DNA from: Ruegeria lacuscaerulensis
GTDB taxonomy: Bacteria; Pseudomonadota; Alphaproteobacteria; Rhodobacterales; Rhodobacteraceae
Length of the DNA: 64,000 bases
NCBI RefSeq assembly: GCF_013033355.1
Contig: NZ_WQDY01000002.1
Span: forward strand, 310,001 to 374,000
Direction of reading: 5' to 3'
Below are positions 17,466-26,186 of this stretch, piece by piece (the stretch's first letter is position 1; every line of letters starts with the position of its first letter). Made by a program: the position numbers and the translations under genes. The notes beneath the pieces were generated by a model that saw nothing but the letters and a program-made list of their open reading frames with translations, did no database searches and was not told where the DNA came from.

Positions 17466-17885
17466 ATGGTTCAAACGCCAAAAATCGGGGCACTGGCTGT
17501 CGTCATACACGACGCGCAGGTTCTGCTTGTGCAACGCAGCAAACAGCCAGACGCCGGATTGTGGGGCTTTCCCGGCGGTCATGTGGAATGGGGCGAAACG
17601 GTTCTGCAAGCCGCACAACGCGAATTGCATGAGGAAACTTCGGTCACGGCGAAGCCTCTGCATTATCTGGACAATCTGGATCTGTTGCGACGGGACTCGC
17701 ACGGTGCTGTAGTGTCGCATTATCTTTTGGTTGGTGTGGTGTGCGCATACCAGTCCGGGCAGCCTGTTGCAGGCGACGATGCGTTGGATGCGCGTTGGTT
17801 TCCCTTGGAACAGATACGGCGCGGTGACCTGCCCATGAGCAATCGGGTCAACGATCTATTGGAGACGGCGCTGCGCCGAAACTAG
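17466..17885 (+). CDS. Nudix hydrolase (MutT family)
   Basis: A 139-residue Nudix protein. The box runs from GGHVEWGE to RELHEET (about residues 37-59) and fits Gx5Ex7REUxEExGU, which binds divalent metal and hydrolyses a nucleoside diphosphate linked to another moiety. The substrate cannot be told from sequence. ATG 17466 is 5 bp after the DsbD-like gene, so the two are probably co-transcribed. The stop overlaps the convergent RND permease stop by 4 bp. Confidence 0.92.
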   Translation: MVQTPKIGALAVVIHDAQVLLVQRSKQPDAGLWGFPGGHVEWGETVLQAAQRELHEETSVTAKPLHYLDNLDLLRRDSHGAVVSHYLLVGVVCAYQSGQPVAGDDALDARWFPLEQIRRGDLPMSNRVNDLLETALRRN

Positions 17886-20800
17886 GCCGAGCGGGCCTTG
17901 AGACGTGCGAAAAACAGGCCAGACGCGGCGATGCTGAGCACAAGAATGACAACCGCCCCCGCAATAAATGCGCCCAGCCCCATTTGCAGGGCTACGAGGC
18001 CGTCCGCAGACCCATAAAGCCCAGACAATATACCCAAAGGCGCACCCGTAATGACCGGGAGCACCATGGTTATGCCGAACCAAACCAGCAACGCTGTACC
18101 GGTGGCGGCAAGAGCGCCCTGCACCACACGGTCAGGCGCGCGCACCGCGCGCCGCATAGCCGTGATCGGACGCGACAGGTCGTTCAGAATGCCCAACAGC
18201 GCCGGCACCAGAACCAGCACCAAAATCATCCCGAAGGCCAGGCCATAGACCAGAGTAATCACCGTCGGTTTGAGGAATTGCGCCTGTTGCGACCCCTCAT
18301 ACAGCAACGGGGTCAGGCCAAGAACAGTCGTCAGCGTTGTCAGCATAACCGGACGCAATCGGTCTGCGGTTCCTTCGATGATAGACGGCACCAGCCCGCG
18401 ATCCTGCTGATAAGCATCAATCGTCGTCACCAAAACGATCGAGTCGTTGATGATAATCCCGGTCATCCCCAGCAGCCCTACAACGGTGAACATGCTCAGT
18501 GGCACCTCCCAGATGTAGTGGCCCCAGATCGTTCCAACCAACCCAAACGGAATAATCGCCATAACGACCAGAGGTCGCGTCCAACTGGCAAAGACCCAGG
18601 CCAGAACAAGATAGATGCCGGTCAGACACAAGATCAGACCGGTGCGGGCCTCGGACAGAAACTCATCCTCCTGCTCGCTCAAACCCGCCATGGTCCATTC
18701 GACCTGACGTTTGGCGGCGATGTCGGGTAGAATTTCCTCGCTCATCGCGCGGTTTATCTCTTCGGCGCGGGTGGGGTCGTCTTCAGCGATGTCGCCATTG
18801 ACCGAGATGACCCGCAGGCCGTTTTCACGGCGGACAGTAGAAAACCCTGACTTGCGCTGAACTGATACGATATCGGCCAGCGGCACATACACGCCATCCG
18901 GGGTCCGCATCAGTGTGCGTTCCAGGAAATCGGCAGTCAGCTCGTCTTCGGGCAATTCAACCCGGATTTCAGCGCTTCGGGGACCGTCGGGGAAGGTCGC
19001 GGCCTCAATCCCGTTCAAACGATCGCGCAACACACGGCCAAGTGTTTCAATCCGGAAGCCCAGTGCTTGTCCCTGCGCCGTCAGATCCAGAATGAACTCT
19101 TCCTTGTCATAGGCAAGATTATCCTCCAGCGCCGAGACTTCGGGGTATTTCGAAAGCTCGGCCTGCAGGTCTTCGGATGCGGCCTTAAGCGTGTCTACGT
19201 CTGCCCCATAAAACTGAACGTCAATCGCATCACCGCCCGGCCCCGAACGCCAGCCACGGAAACTGAGCAATTCGACCTTGGGATGACGCGGGACGAAATC
19301 CTGCAATTCGCCAACGAATTCAAAACTGGAATAAGGGCGCAGATCGGCATCGATCAACTCGATCGAGATGCCGCCGAGAAGATCTTCGTCCTTGCCATCC
19401 GCCGCAGACAGTCCGCGGCCTGCCGATCCGCCAATCTCGGACAAGACATAGTCAATAGGATTGCGCCCATGGCGTTCTTCGTAAATTTGCCCCAATTCGT
19501 CCACGGCAGTCTGCAGCTGGCGCATCATGGCCAGCGTGTCCTGACGCGTCGCGCCTTCTGCCATGATGAAATTGCCGGTGACCGAACCACGCTCGGGCGC
19601 ATTGAAGAATCGCCAGTTCACATCACCTTTGATGAACAGCGCCGCCTGACTTGCCAGGATCAGGATCATCAGTGCCACAACGACATAACGCGCCCAGATG
19701 ACCCATGCGATGAATGGGCGGAACAACTGATCGCGCACCCAGCGGAACCCGCGATTGACGACCCGGTTAGGCCAATCATACCAGTGTTCTTTCGCGGAAT
19801 GTGCAATGGCGTGGGCCATATGGTTCGGCAGGATCAAAAAACACTCGATCAACGAGGCGATCAGAACCGCAATCACAGTGAAAGGTATGTCCCGGATCAA
19901 CTCACCGAACCGACCGCCAATCGCGGTCAAACCGAAAAAGGCAATGACCGTTGTCAGGGTCGCGGCAAAAACCGGCATCGCCATGCGCCGCGCCGCGCTT
20001 TCAGCTGCCACCATCGGGGCCTCGCCCAAGCGACGAGCACGGAAATCGGCATGTTCACCGACAACAATTGCGTCGTCCACAACGATACCCAGCGTGATGA
20101 TCAGACCAAACAGCGACACCATGTTGATCGACAACCCGCCAATATACATGAAAGCAATCGCCGCAGACATCGCCACCGGGATCCCCGCCGCCACCCAGAA
20201 CGCGATACGCGCATTCAGGAACAGAAACAGCAGACACACAACCAGCCCCAGGCCCATGAGGCCATTGTCAATCAGGATGTCCAGCCTGTCGGTGATCGCC
20301 TGCGCGCGGGTTCGGATCAGCTCGACCGACACGCCTGCAGGCAGGCTGGCCTGCATCTCGGCTACGACCTCCTCGACAGTGCCCTGAATCTCGATCGCGT
20401 CCCCTAGGTTCGAGCGATCCACCCGCACTGACATCGCTGGATCTTCACCTACGAAATAGCTGCGAATTCGGTCAACGCCCTCAAGGCGGATCTGCGCCAC
20501 GTCGCCGATCAGCAACTTGGACCCGTCAGGGAAATTGCGCAGCGGGATGCCTTCGATTTCCTCAGGTGTTCGCTTCTCGGTGCCGGTGCGAATGCGGGCA
20601 TTGGCGCCCGTAACATCCCCGGCGGGGTTAGCCGTGGCTTCGGCCGCAACGGCGGTCGCGATCTCGGACAGTGTGATATCGTTGGCAATCAACTGCGCGG
20701 TCGGAACCTCGACCACCACGCGCGGTGCAGCCAGCCCCCGGATGGTCGTCCGTGTAACACCCACGGCAAACAGGCGGTTGATCAGTTCATCGGTGAATTT

Positions 20801-21280
20801 GGCAAGCTGATCCGGGGCAACAGGCCCGGTTACCACCACATCCGTTACCCGGTCCCGCCACGCACCGCGTCGGATCGTAGGCTCTTCGGCATCTTCTGGC
20901 AGGTTGGTCACGCCATCAACAGCTGTTCTGACTTCTTCTACTGCGCGGGACATGTCCCAATTCGGCTCGAATTCCAGCCGGATGCTGGTCCGCCCCTCGC
21001 GCGAGGTCGCCTCGGTACTGGAAACGCCCTCAACCGCCAGCAGCGCAGGCTCAAGCGCCTGAACGATGCCATTGTCCACATCCTCGGGGCCCGCTCCTTC
21101 CCACACGACGTCGACGTCAACACGTTCAAGGATGACGTCTGGAAAGAACTGCGCCCGCATGTTGGGCAAAGCCGCCACACCCAGCACCAGCAAAACCAGC
21201 AGCAACAGGTTCGCCACTGTGCGATGCCGGGTGAAATAGCTGAGTATACCGCTTGCCGCGCCGGGGATCTCGCGCATCAT
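17882..21280 (-). CDS. RND-family efflux permease
   Basis: This 1132-residue inner-membrane resistance-nodulation-division transporter has the typical duplicated layout of one transmembrane helix, a large periplasmic loop and five to six helices, twice. Conserved spots include GIVVDDAIVV in the helix-4 region and the motif-like FGLIITLG before it, plus GIIINDSIVLV in the second half. These transporters use proton motive force to expel drugs or amphiphiles via a periplasmic adaptor and outer-membrane channel. The adaptor gene is 5 bp upstream; no channel gene is nearby. The start may be either Met of the Met-Met pair at 21280. Confidence 0.95.
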   Translation of the reverse strand: MMREIPGAASGILSYFTRHRTVANLLLLVLLVLGVAALPNMRAQFFPDVILERVDVDVVWEGAGPEDVDNGIVQALEPALLAVEGVSSTEATSREGRTSIRLEFEPNWDMSRAVEEVRTAVDGVTNLPEDAEEPTIRRGAWRDRVTDVVVTGPVAPDQLAKFTDELINRLFAVGVTRTTIRGLAAPRVVVEVPTAQLIANDITLSEIATAVAAEATANPAGDVTGANARIRTGTEKRTPEEIEGIPLRNFPDGSKLLIGDVAQIRLEGVDRIRSYFVGEDPAMSVRVDRSNLGDAIEIQGTVEEVVAEMQASLPAGVSVELIRTRAQAITDRLDILIDNGLMGLGLVVCLLFLFLNARIAFWVAAGIPVAMSAAIAFMYIGGLSINMVSLFGLIITLGIVVDDAIVVGEHADFRARRLGEAPMVAAESAARRMAMPVFAATLTTVIAFFGLTAIGGRFGELIRDIPFTVIAVLIASLIECFLILPNHMAHAIAHSAKEHWYDWPNRVVNRGFRWVRDQLFRPFIAWVIWARYVVVALMILILASQAALFIKGDVNWRFFNAPERGSVTGNFIMAEGATRQDTLAMMRQLQTAVDELGQIYEERHGRNPIDYVLSEIGGSAGRGLSAADGKDEDLLGGISIELIDADLRPYSSFEFVGELQDFVPRHPKVELLSFRGWRSGPGGDAIDVQFYGADVDTLKAASEDLQAELSKYPEVSALEDNLAYDKEEFILDLTAQGQALGFRIETLGRVLRDRLNGIEAATFPDGPRSAEIRVELPEDELTADFLERTLMRTPDGVYVPLADIVSVQRKSGFSTVRRENGLRVISVNGDIAEDDPTRAEEINRAMSEEILPDIAAKRQVEWTMAGLSEQEDEFLSEARTGLILCLTGIYLVLAWVFASWTRPLVVMAIIPFGLVGTIWGHYIWEVPLSMFTVVGLLGMTGIIINDSIVLVTTIDAYQQDRGLVPSIIEGTADRLRPVMLTTLTTVLGLTPLLYEGSQQAQFLKPTVITLVYGLAFGMILVLVLVPALLGILNDLSRPITAMRRAVRAPDRVVQGALAATGTALLVWFGITMVLPVITGAPLGILSGLYGSADGLVALQMGLGAFIAGAVVILVLSIAASGLFFARLKARSA

Positions 21281-21285
21281 AGCGG

Positions 21286-22740
21286 TTAACCTCCGGCCCG
21301 GTTTTCAATGCGACGCACCAGAGATGCCGGAACTTTCGCCTCGCTGAGCTGCCCCAGGACGCGGTCTTTCATATCCTTCGGCATCTTGTCGCTGGCCTCA
21401 ACCTGCGCGACAAGCTGCGCGCGCTGCTCGTCCGACAGCTCGACCAAATCGGGTTCAGCCCCGGCATTGGCTTCGATCCGCAAGGGGCGGACACGAACAC
21501 CAGCACCCAGCAACGGCGTGCGCCCGATGACAACCTCGCGGCCGTCCAGACCTTTACCCCGCAACAAAACCTCGTCGCCCTGACGACGGATCAGTTCGAC
21601 CGGCAAAGCTTCGAGCCGGTCATCCGTGCCCAGCACCAGAACCGTGCCAACCGCATCCAGAACCGAAGATGGCAGCCGCACTACATTGTCCAATGGCTGT
21701 TCCTGCACGGTCACTGTCACGAAGTCACCGGGTTTGAAACCCGACGTGTTGTCCATCCGCGCATAAAGCAAGCGCCCCGTTTGCCCCTCGCCGGCTGATC
21801 CACTATCGCGGCTTATTCGACCAGTAGCGGCCAGATCAGTGCCCGTGACCTCAAGCGAGACCGTGACAGGTGCGTTGATCAGATCGCCCTCGGCATCCAG
21901 CAAACGCACGAATTGCGCGGTCGAAACGCGGAACGCGACTTCAAGCGCATTCGGATCGACCAGTTCTGCCAGTTTTTCGTTGGCGGATACCAAACGGCCT
22001 TCGACCAGCGTTACATCCGTCAATGTCCCGCCAAAACGGGCGCGGACGGTCATGTCCTCCAAATCACGTTCGGCGGCCTCAAGCGCGATACGGGCGCGTG
22101 ACAATAAAGTTGTGGCTTGATCCACCCGCGACTCGGCCTGCGCCAACGCGATCCGGCGGGCCAGAACGGCCTGCTGCGCTGCAGCTTCGGCCAATTCGGC
22201 TTCTTCTACCGATGCCGCGGCGCCAACACCCCGGCTTTGCAGGTCTTTTTGCCGTTGCATGGCACGCCCACGCAGCTCTGCCTGTGCCTCGGCCGAGTTC
22301 AACTCATCCTGAGCAAGCAACAAAGACCGCTCGGCGTCGCGTTCTTCGAATTGGGCATCCAGCAGATCTGACTTGGCCCGATCCAGCGCCGATTGCGCAT
22401 CGGCGGGGTCCAGTTCGACCAAAACCTCGCCGGCACTAACGGAACCGCCATCCTCGAAGTCATCCGACAGAGACACTACGCGCCCGCCTAGTGCCGCGCG
22501 CAGTTCCAAGCGTCTGCGGCTTTGTACTTCACCAAATGCCTCGAGATAGGGTGTCACGGTTTCCAATTCGGCTGGACGAACCGTAACAGCAAAAATACGT
22601 TCACGCGCCTGCGGGGCCGCGTCTTCACGCGTCAACAAATCCTGAACCGCGCCCGCAATAATCTGGGCGGCCGCAAACAAGAGAGCCAGCGTCAAAGACG
22701 CTAGAAACACCCCGACAAGGCTTTGCCTCAGAAAACGCAT
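21286..22740 (-). CDS. RND periplasmic adaptor (membrane fusion protein)
   Basis: A 484-residue HlyD-like adaptor. An N-terminal hydrophobic helix (about residues 9-31) anchors it to the inner membrane. A lipoyl half-motif (GGRVVSLSDDFEDGG), a long alpha-helical hairpin (about 115-220, rich in Ala, Glu and Arg), the second lipoyl half (RFGGTLTDVTLVEGR) and beta-barrel segments follow. The C-terminal 50 residues are charged. It lies 5 bp before the RND permease and leads the operon. Confidence 0.93.
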   Translation of the reverse strand: MRFLRQSLVGVFLASLTLALLFAAAQIIAGAVQDLLTREDAAPQARERIFAVTVRPAELETVTPYLEAFGEVQSRRRLELRAALGGRVVSLSDDFEDGGSVSAGEVLVELDPADAQSALDRAKSDLLDAQFEERDAERSLLLAQDELNSAEAQAELRGRAMQRQKDLQSRGVGAAASVEEAELAEAAAQQAVLARRIALAQAESRVDQATTLLSRARIALEAAERDLEDMTVRARFGGTLTDVTLVEGRLVSANEKLAELVDPNALEVAFRVSTAQFVRLLDAEGDLINAPVTVSLEVTGTDLAATGRISRDSGSAGEGQTGRLLYARMDNTSGFKPGDFVTVTVQEQPLDNVVRLPSSVLDAVGTVLVLGTDDRLEALPVELIRRQGDEVLLRGKGLDGREVVIGRTPLLGAGVRVRPLRIEANAGAEPDLVELSDEQRAQLVAQVEASDKMPKDMKDRVLGQLSEAKVPASLVRRIENRAGG

Positions 22741-22765
22741 ATTGCACTTACCCCGGTTGCATCAG

Positions 22766-22787
22766 GCTACCTGCCGCAAAAGGTAGC
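22766..22787. promoter_or_regulatory. Inverted repeat upstream of the RND operon (candidate operator)
   Basis: GCTACCT (22766-22772) and AGGTAGC (22781-22787) form a perfect 7-bp inverted repeat with an 8-nt spacer, 26-47 bp upstream of the adaptor start. There is no T-tract, so an operator is more likely than a terminator. No regulator gene is adjacent, so the binding factor is unknown. Confidence 0.4.
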
Positions 22788-22846
22788 TGTGCGGTCAAAA
22801 ATGCCAAGCCACAAAGCGGTTATGAACAGTTGAACGTGCGACCAGT

Positions 22847-23389
22847 CTACTTCCGTCGCAGATGTTCGTCCAATCTTGGCATTATTTCCACAAAATTGCA
22901 GGGACGGTGGCGGTAGTCGAACTGCTTTTCAAGAATCGCGTCCCAAGCATCCTTGCAGGCGCCAGGGCTGCCGGGCAACGCGAACAGATAGGTGCCGCCG
23001 GCCACGCCCCCCGTGGCGCGGGATTGAACGGCCGAAGTGCCGATCTTCTCCATCGACACGATCGTGAACACTGTTCCGAAGGCTTCGATCTCTTTCTCAT
23101 AGACGTCCCGATGCGCCTCGACCGATACATCGCGCCCGGTCAGACCAGTGCCACCGGTCGAGATCACAACGTCGATATCGGGATTGGCGACCCAATCGCG
23201 CAACTGATCAGCAATCTGAGCGCGCTCATCGCGGATGATCTTGCGGTCCGCCACCAAATGACCTGCCTTTTCGATTCGCTCCACCAGTGTCTGCCCCGAG
23301 CGGTCCTCGTCCAGCGAGCGGGTGTCCGAGACGGTCAGAACCGCGATCCGTACCGGAATGAAGTCTTTGGTTTCGTCGATGCGTGACAT
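22847..23389 (-). CDS. moaB: Molybdenum cofactor biosynthesis protein MoaB
   Basis: MoaB/MogA-type proteins adenylylate molybdopterin before molybdate insertion by MoeA. The 180-residue protein has VLTVSDTRS at the N-terminus and the molybdopterin-binding signature STGGTGLTGRDV near residues 80-92, and ends in LPGSPGACKDAW. It is six bp upstream of the LysE gene's stop on the same strand and 106 bp from the efflux operon. It complements moeA, mobAB and moaDE elsewhere in the window. Confidence 0.94.
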   Translation of the reverse strand: MSRIDETKDFIPVRIAVLTVSDTRSLDEDRSGQTLVERIEKAGHLVADRKIIRDERAQIADQLRDWVANPDIDVVISTGGTGLTGRDVSVEAHRDVYEKEIEAFGTVFTIVSMEKIGTSAVQSRATGGVAGGTYLFALPGSPGACKDAWDAILEKQFDYRHRPCNFVEIMPRLDEHLRRK

Positions 23390-23395
23390 CTTGCG

Positions 23396-24016
23396 TCAAG
23401 CCCTTTCCATAATGGCTAGCCGGATGGCGAGGGCGGCGAAAATCCCTCCTGTCACCCAGCCCATGATACGCGAGGCGCGCGGGTTCGAGATCAGAACCTT
23501 GCCCGCGCCACCGGCAAACACCCCGACCAGCCCATTCACCACGAACCCACCCAGCGCGATCACCACGCCAAAGATCAGGAATTGCGGTAGGATCGGGCCA
23601 AGGGCCGGATTTACGAATTGCGGGATAAAGGCCAGCACGAACAGAATGACCTTGGGATTGGTCAGGTTCACCACCATGCCATCCCTGAAAGCGTGATGTG
23701 CGGGTCTGGCGGGTGTGTCTGCAGATATAGCCCCGTTTCGGATCGCACCCCAGGCCAGATACAGCAGATAGGCCACGCCCATCCAGCGGATCACGTCAAA
23801 CAGCCACGGCAGCGCCGCCACCGCAGCCCCCAGCCCCAGCCCGGCCAGAAGAACATGCACCATCAGCCCGACCGAGACGCCAGCGCTGGCCACCAAGGCC
23901 GGTTTAGACCCCGATTTCAGACCCTGCCCGAAACAGAACATCATATCCGCGCCCGGCGTGAAGTTCAGCGCCAAAGCCGCCGGTATGAAAGCCAGTAAGG
24001 TGACAGTTTCAATCAT
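23396..24016 (-). CDS. LysE/RhtB family amino-acid exporter
   Basis: This is a 206-residue integral membrane protein with about six hydrophobic helices. The N-terminal LNFTPGADMMFCFGQGLKSG motif is characteristic of the LysE/RhtB family (TPGPxxxxV). Members export lysine, homoserine, threonine or related metabolites; the substrate is not evident. ATG 24016 overlaps the phosphoesterase stop by four bases, and moaB follows after 6 bp, so uracil-DNA glycosylase, phosphoesterase, LysE and moaB appear to form one reverse-strand operon. Confidence 0.92.
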   Translation of the reverse strand: MIETVTLLAFIPAALALNFTPGADMMFCFGQGLKSGSKPALVASAGVSVGLMVHVLLAGLGLGAAVAALPWLFDVIRWMGVAYLLYLAWGAIRNGAISADTPARPAHHAFRDGMVVNLTNPKVILFVLAFIPQFVNPALGPILPQFLIFGVVIALGGFVVNGLVGVFAGGAGKVLISNPRASRIMGWVTGGIFAALAIRLAIMERA

Positions 24017-24612
24017 GCCGCACCCTCAAACCAATTCACGCGCGGCCCTAGATTGGCGATCTGAGTGCGTCCCAGCGTACCGCGATATCCCCAACTGTCG
24101 TGGATATGCCCGTGCAACGACAACTGTGGCTGTAGCCGCTCAATAGCGTCACGCACGGCGGTAGATCCTACCGCATCACCGGTCGACGTCACATCTCCAT
24201 AGCCTTTGGGCGGAGAATGCGCGATCAGGATGTCAGTCCCATCGCAGCGGTCCAGCAGCTCGGTCGCCTCGGCCTCGGTCAGGTCGCAGGACCAGTCTCC
24301 GAACGGTGTGAGCGGCACGCCGTAACCCAGACCGAACAGGCGCAGGCCGTCTATCGTCATGCCCGAGCCGTGCAGGACATGGACACCCTGCGGCGCGGCT
24401 TGTGTTAACTCCTCGGCGCTTTCGGCATTGCCGGGTACCAAAACCAAAGGCGAGGCGATGCTGGACAGCATCTCCATCGCTTCGTCCAAACCTTGCCGCA
24501 TCTTGCAGAAATCCCCGGCGCCAATCACCAAATCAGCTTCTGCGCTAGCTGTAACCAGTTGGTTGGCGTGGTTGCGGGACATATGCAGGTCAGAAAAGGC
24601 CAGAATGCGCAT
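24013..24612 (-). CDS. Metallophosphoesterase
   Basis: This 199-residue calcineurin-like phosphoesterase has the metal-binding blocks in order: FSDLHMSRNH (DxH) at the N-terminus, GAGDF, PGNAES (GNxE), a mid-protein IAHSPPKG and the C-terminal GHIHDSWG (GHxH). The substrate is unknown; close homologues are annotated only as phosphoesterases. The ATG at 24612 overlaps the uracil-DNA glycosylase TAA (TAATG), and its end overlaps the LysE gene. Upstream in-frame sequence belongs to the glycosylase region and is not part of this gene. Confidence 0.92.
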   Translation of the reverse strand: MRILAFSDLHMSRNHANQLVTASAEADLVIGAGDFCKMRQGLDEAMEMLSSIASPLVLVPGNAESAEELTQAAPQGVHVLHGSGMTIDGLRLFGLGYGVPLTPFGDWSCDLTEAEATELLDRCDGTDILIAHSPPKGYGDVTSTGDAVGSTAVRDAIERLQPQLSLHGHIHDSWGYRGTLGRTQIANLGPRVNWFEGAA

Positions 24613-25373
24613 TACTTGCCCTCCAACCGGGCTTTCAGCTCCAGCAAATCGGCCCAGGCTTGCCGTTTGGCCTGTGGCTGGCGCAGCAGATAGGCGGGGT
24701 GGAACATAGGGATCACCGGTAGGTTCATCGCCTGATCCCAGTGACCGCGCAGTCGGGTTATACCGCGTTTGCCCAGCACCGCCTGACAGCTGATATTGCC
24801 CATGACCACCAGAACCTCGGGCTTGGCCAAGGCCACGTGCCGTTCCAAAAACGGCTTCATCATCCCGATCTCTTCGGGCTTGGGATCCCGGTTTTGCGGA
24901 GGCCGCCATGGCAGCACATTGGTAATGTAGACGTTCTTGTGACGATCCAGATCAATCGCGGCTAACATCCGGTCCAATAACTGACCCGCGCGGCCGACAA
25001 AGGGTTTACCTTCGCGATCTTCCTCGCGCCCCGGAGCCTCGCCGATGATCATCACCCGCGCACCCGGCGTGCCATCGGCAAACACCAACTGCCGCGCACC
25101 GCGTTTCAGCTCGCAATGGTCAAACGACTCCATGGTCGCGCGCAATTGATCCAGCGATCCCGCGCCTTGAGCCGCAGCCTTGGCCACCGCAGCCGGATCG
25201 ACCTGTTTGGGTTTTTCCGGCGCCGCCTGCGCCACGGGTTTCTTGACCTTGGGTCCAGTGTCGGGCAACGCGTAGCGGTCTATCGGCACATCCCCGATAG
25301 ACTCTGTCGCGCCCAGTTCGATCTGCCAGTCCAAAAGGGCCCGCGCCGTGTGATAATCCAAAGCCGATTCCAT
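24612..25373 (-). CDS. Uracil-DNA glycosylase, family 4-like, lacking most Fe-S cysteines
   Basis: This base-excision repair enzyme removes uracil from DNA. The 253 residues begin with an Ala/Pro/Lys-rich linker (about 35-80), followed by a catalytic domain with GEAPGREEDREGKPFVG (111-127), NVLPWRPPQNR (152-162), and HPAYLLR (225-231). Family 4 enzymes carry four Cys for a [4Fe-4S] cluster. Only C87 and C196 exist here; the usual Cys positions around 156 and 171 are Trp and Met. The subfamily probably works without the cluster. It is the first gene of the four-gene reverse operon ending in moaB. Confidence 0.88.
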   Translation of the reverse strand: MESALDYHTARALLDWQIELGATESIGDVPIDRYALPDTGPKVKKPVAQAAPEKPKQVDPAAVAKAAAQGAGSLDQLRATMESFDHCELKRGARQLVFADGTPGARVMIIGEAPGREEDREGKPFVGRAGQLLDRMLAAIDLDRHKNVYITNVLPWRPPQNRDPKPEEIGMMKPFLERHVALAKPEVLVVMGNISCQAVLGKRGITRLRGHWDQAMNLPVIPMFHPAYLLRQPQAKRQAWADLLELKARLEGK

Positions 25374-25446
25374 GCCTCACAATCTAACCAGCTTTTGACC
25401 GAGGGAAAGCGAATAGCACTTGATCGACCCGGCAACCGGGCAGACC

Positions 25447-26127
25447 ATGGCACTATTCATGCCGAGCCTTATTCGATTCTTTCTGGTCATCTTGCTGCTG
25501 ATCCCCGTCAGTACCTCTGGCTTTGCGCAGGTGAACGACCGTTTCGGCGTTCAGAACCGAGGTATCCAAGATCGCAACGGCTTCCAACAGCGCAACCGTA
25601 TCCAGAACCAATGCCGCGCGGGGCAACTCAGATGTGGACGGAATTGCTGCCCCGTTGGACAGCGCTGCAGTTTTGACGGAAACTGCATCCCGCCCGGTGG
25701 CACCTATTGCGGCGGCGGCTTTTCCTGCGGTCCATTTGAACGCTGCGTCGGCAATCGTAGATGTGCCCCAAAGGGCGAAAACAAGTGCCGGTCCAGTCTG
25801 GACTGCCCCAGCGGCACCGCCTGCAACGGGCGTGGCGAATGCGAAGCGATCCAGCTGGAATTCACTCTGCCCCGGCCAAAATGCGACGATGGCCGCACCT
25901 GCGCCAGCGGCACAAGCTGCCTGCCCGGCGGTGGATGCACCCGCCCCGGCTGGTTCCTGTGCGAAGAGACCGGATCACAATGTCGGCAGGGTTTCAAATG
26001 CTCGACCAATCAGGGCTGCGTCCCGGTCAAAGCGGTCGATTGCGGCAATGCCAAATGGTGCAGACCCGGCGAGCGATGCCTGCCCGAAGGCGGATGTGAG
26101 AAACTGCCCGAAGGCTCTGAACCATAG
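25447..26127 (+). CDS. Secreted cysteine-rich repeat protein
   Basis: This is a 226-residue protein with a signal peptide (about residues 1-28, ending GFAQ), then a Gln/Arg/Asn-rich stretch and 26 cysteines. A 6-Cys module (C-x6-C-x3-CC-x5-C-x5-C) is followed by five 4-Cys modules, each C-x5/6-C-x5-C-x5-C with Gly next to the Cys. All Cys lie in the exported part, so a ladder of disulfide-bonded mini-domains, comparable in look to granulin or EGF-type repeats, is likely. I know no function. ATG 25447 is chosen; a TTG at 25420 and ATG 25459 are alternatives. It is divergent from the uracil-DNA glycosylase. Confidence 0.8.
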   Translation: MALFMPSLIRFFLVILLLIPVSTSGFAQVNDRFGVQNRGIQDRNGFQQRNRIQNQCRAGQLRCGRNCCPVGQRCSFDGNCIPPGGTYCGGGFSCGPFERCVGNRRCAPKGENKCRSSLDCPSGTACNGRGECEAIQLEFTLPRPKCDDGRTCASGTSCLPGGGCTRPGWFLCEETGSQCRQGFKCSTNQGCVPVKAVDCGNAKWCRPGERCLPEGGCEKLPEGSEP

Positions 26128-26186
26128 GTTGCTTTAGCCCCCACAGGTTTCTATAAGCGGCTCGATTGTCAGACAGGAGCCCGCCC

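Noticed and set aside
22766-22787. Terminator of the moaB-side transcript
   Set aside because: The hairpin has no T-run on either strand and lies upstream of both flanking reverse-strand starts' expected terminator position, so an operator reading is kept.
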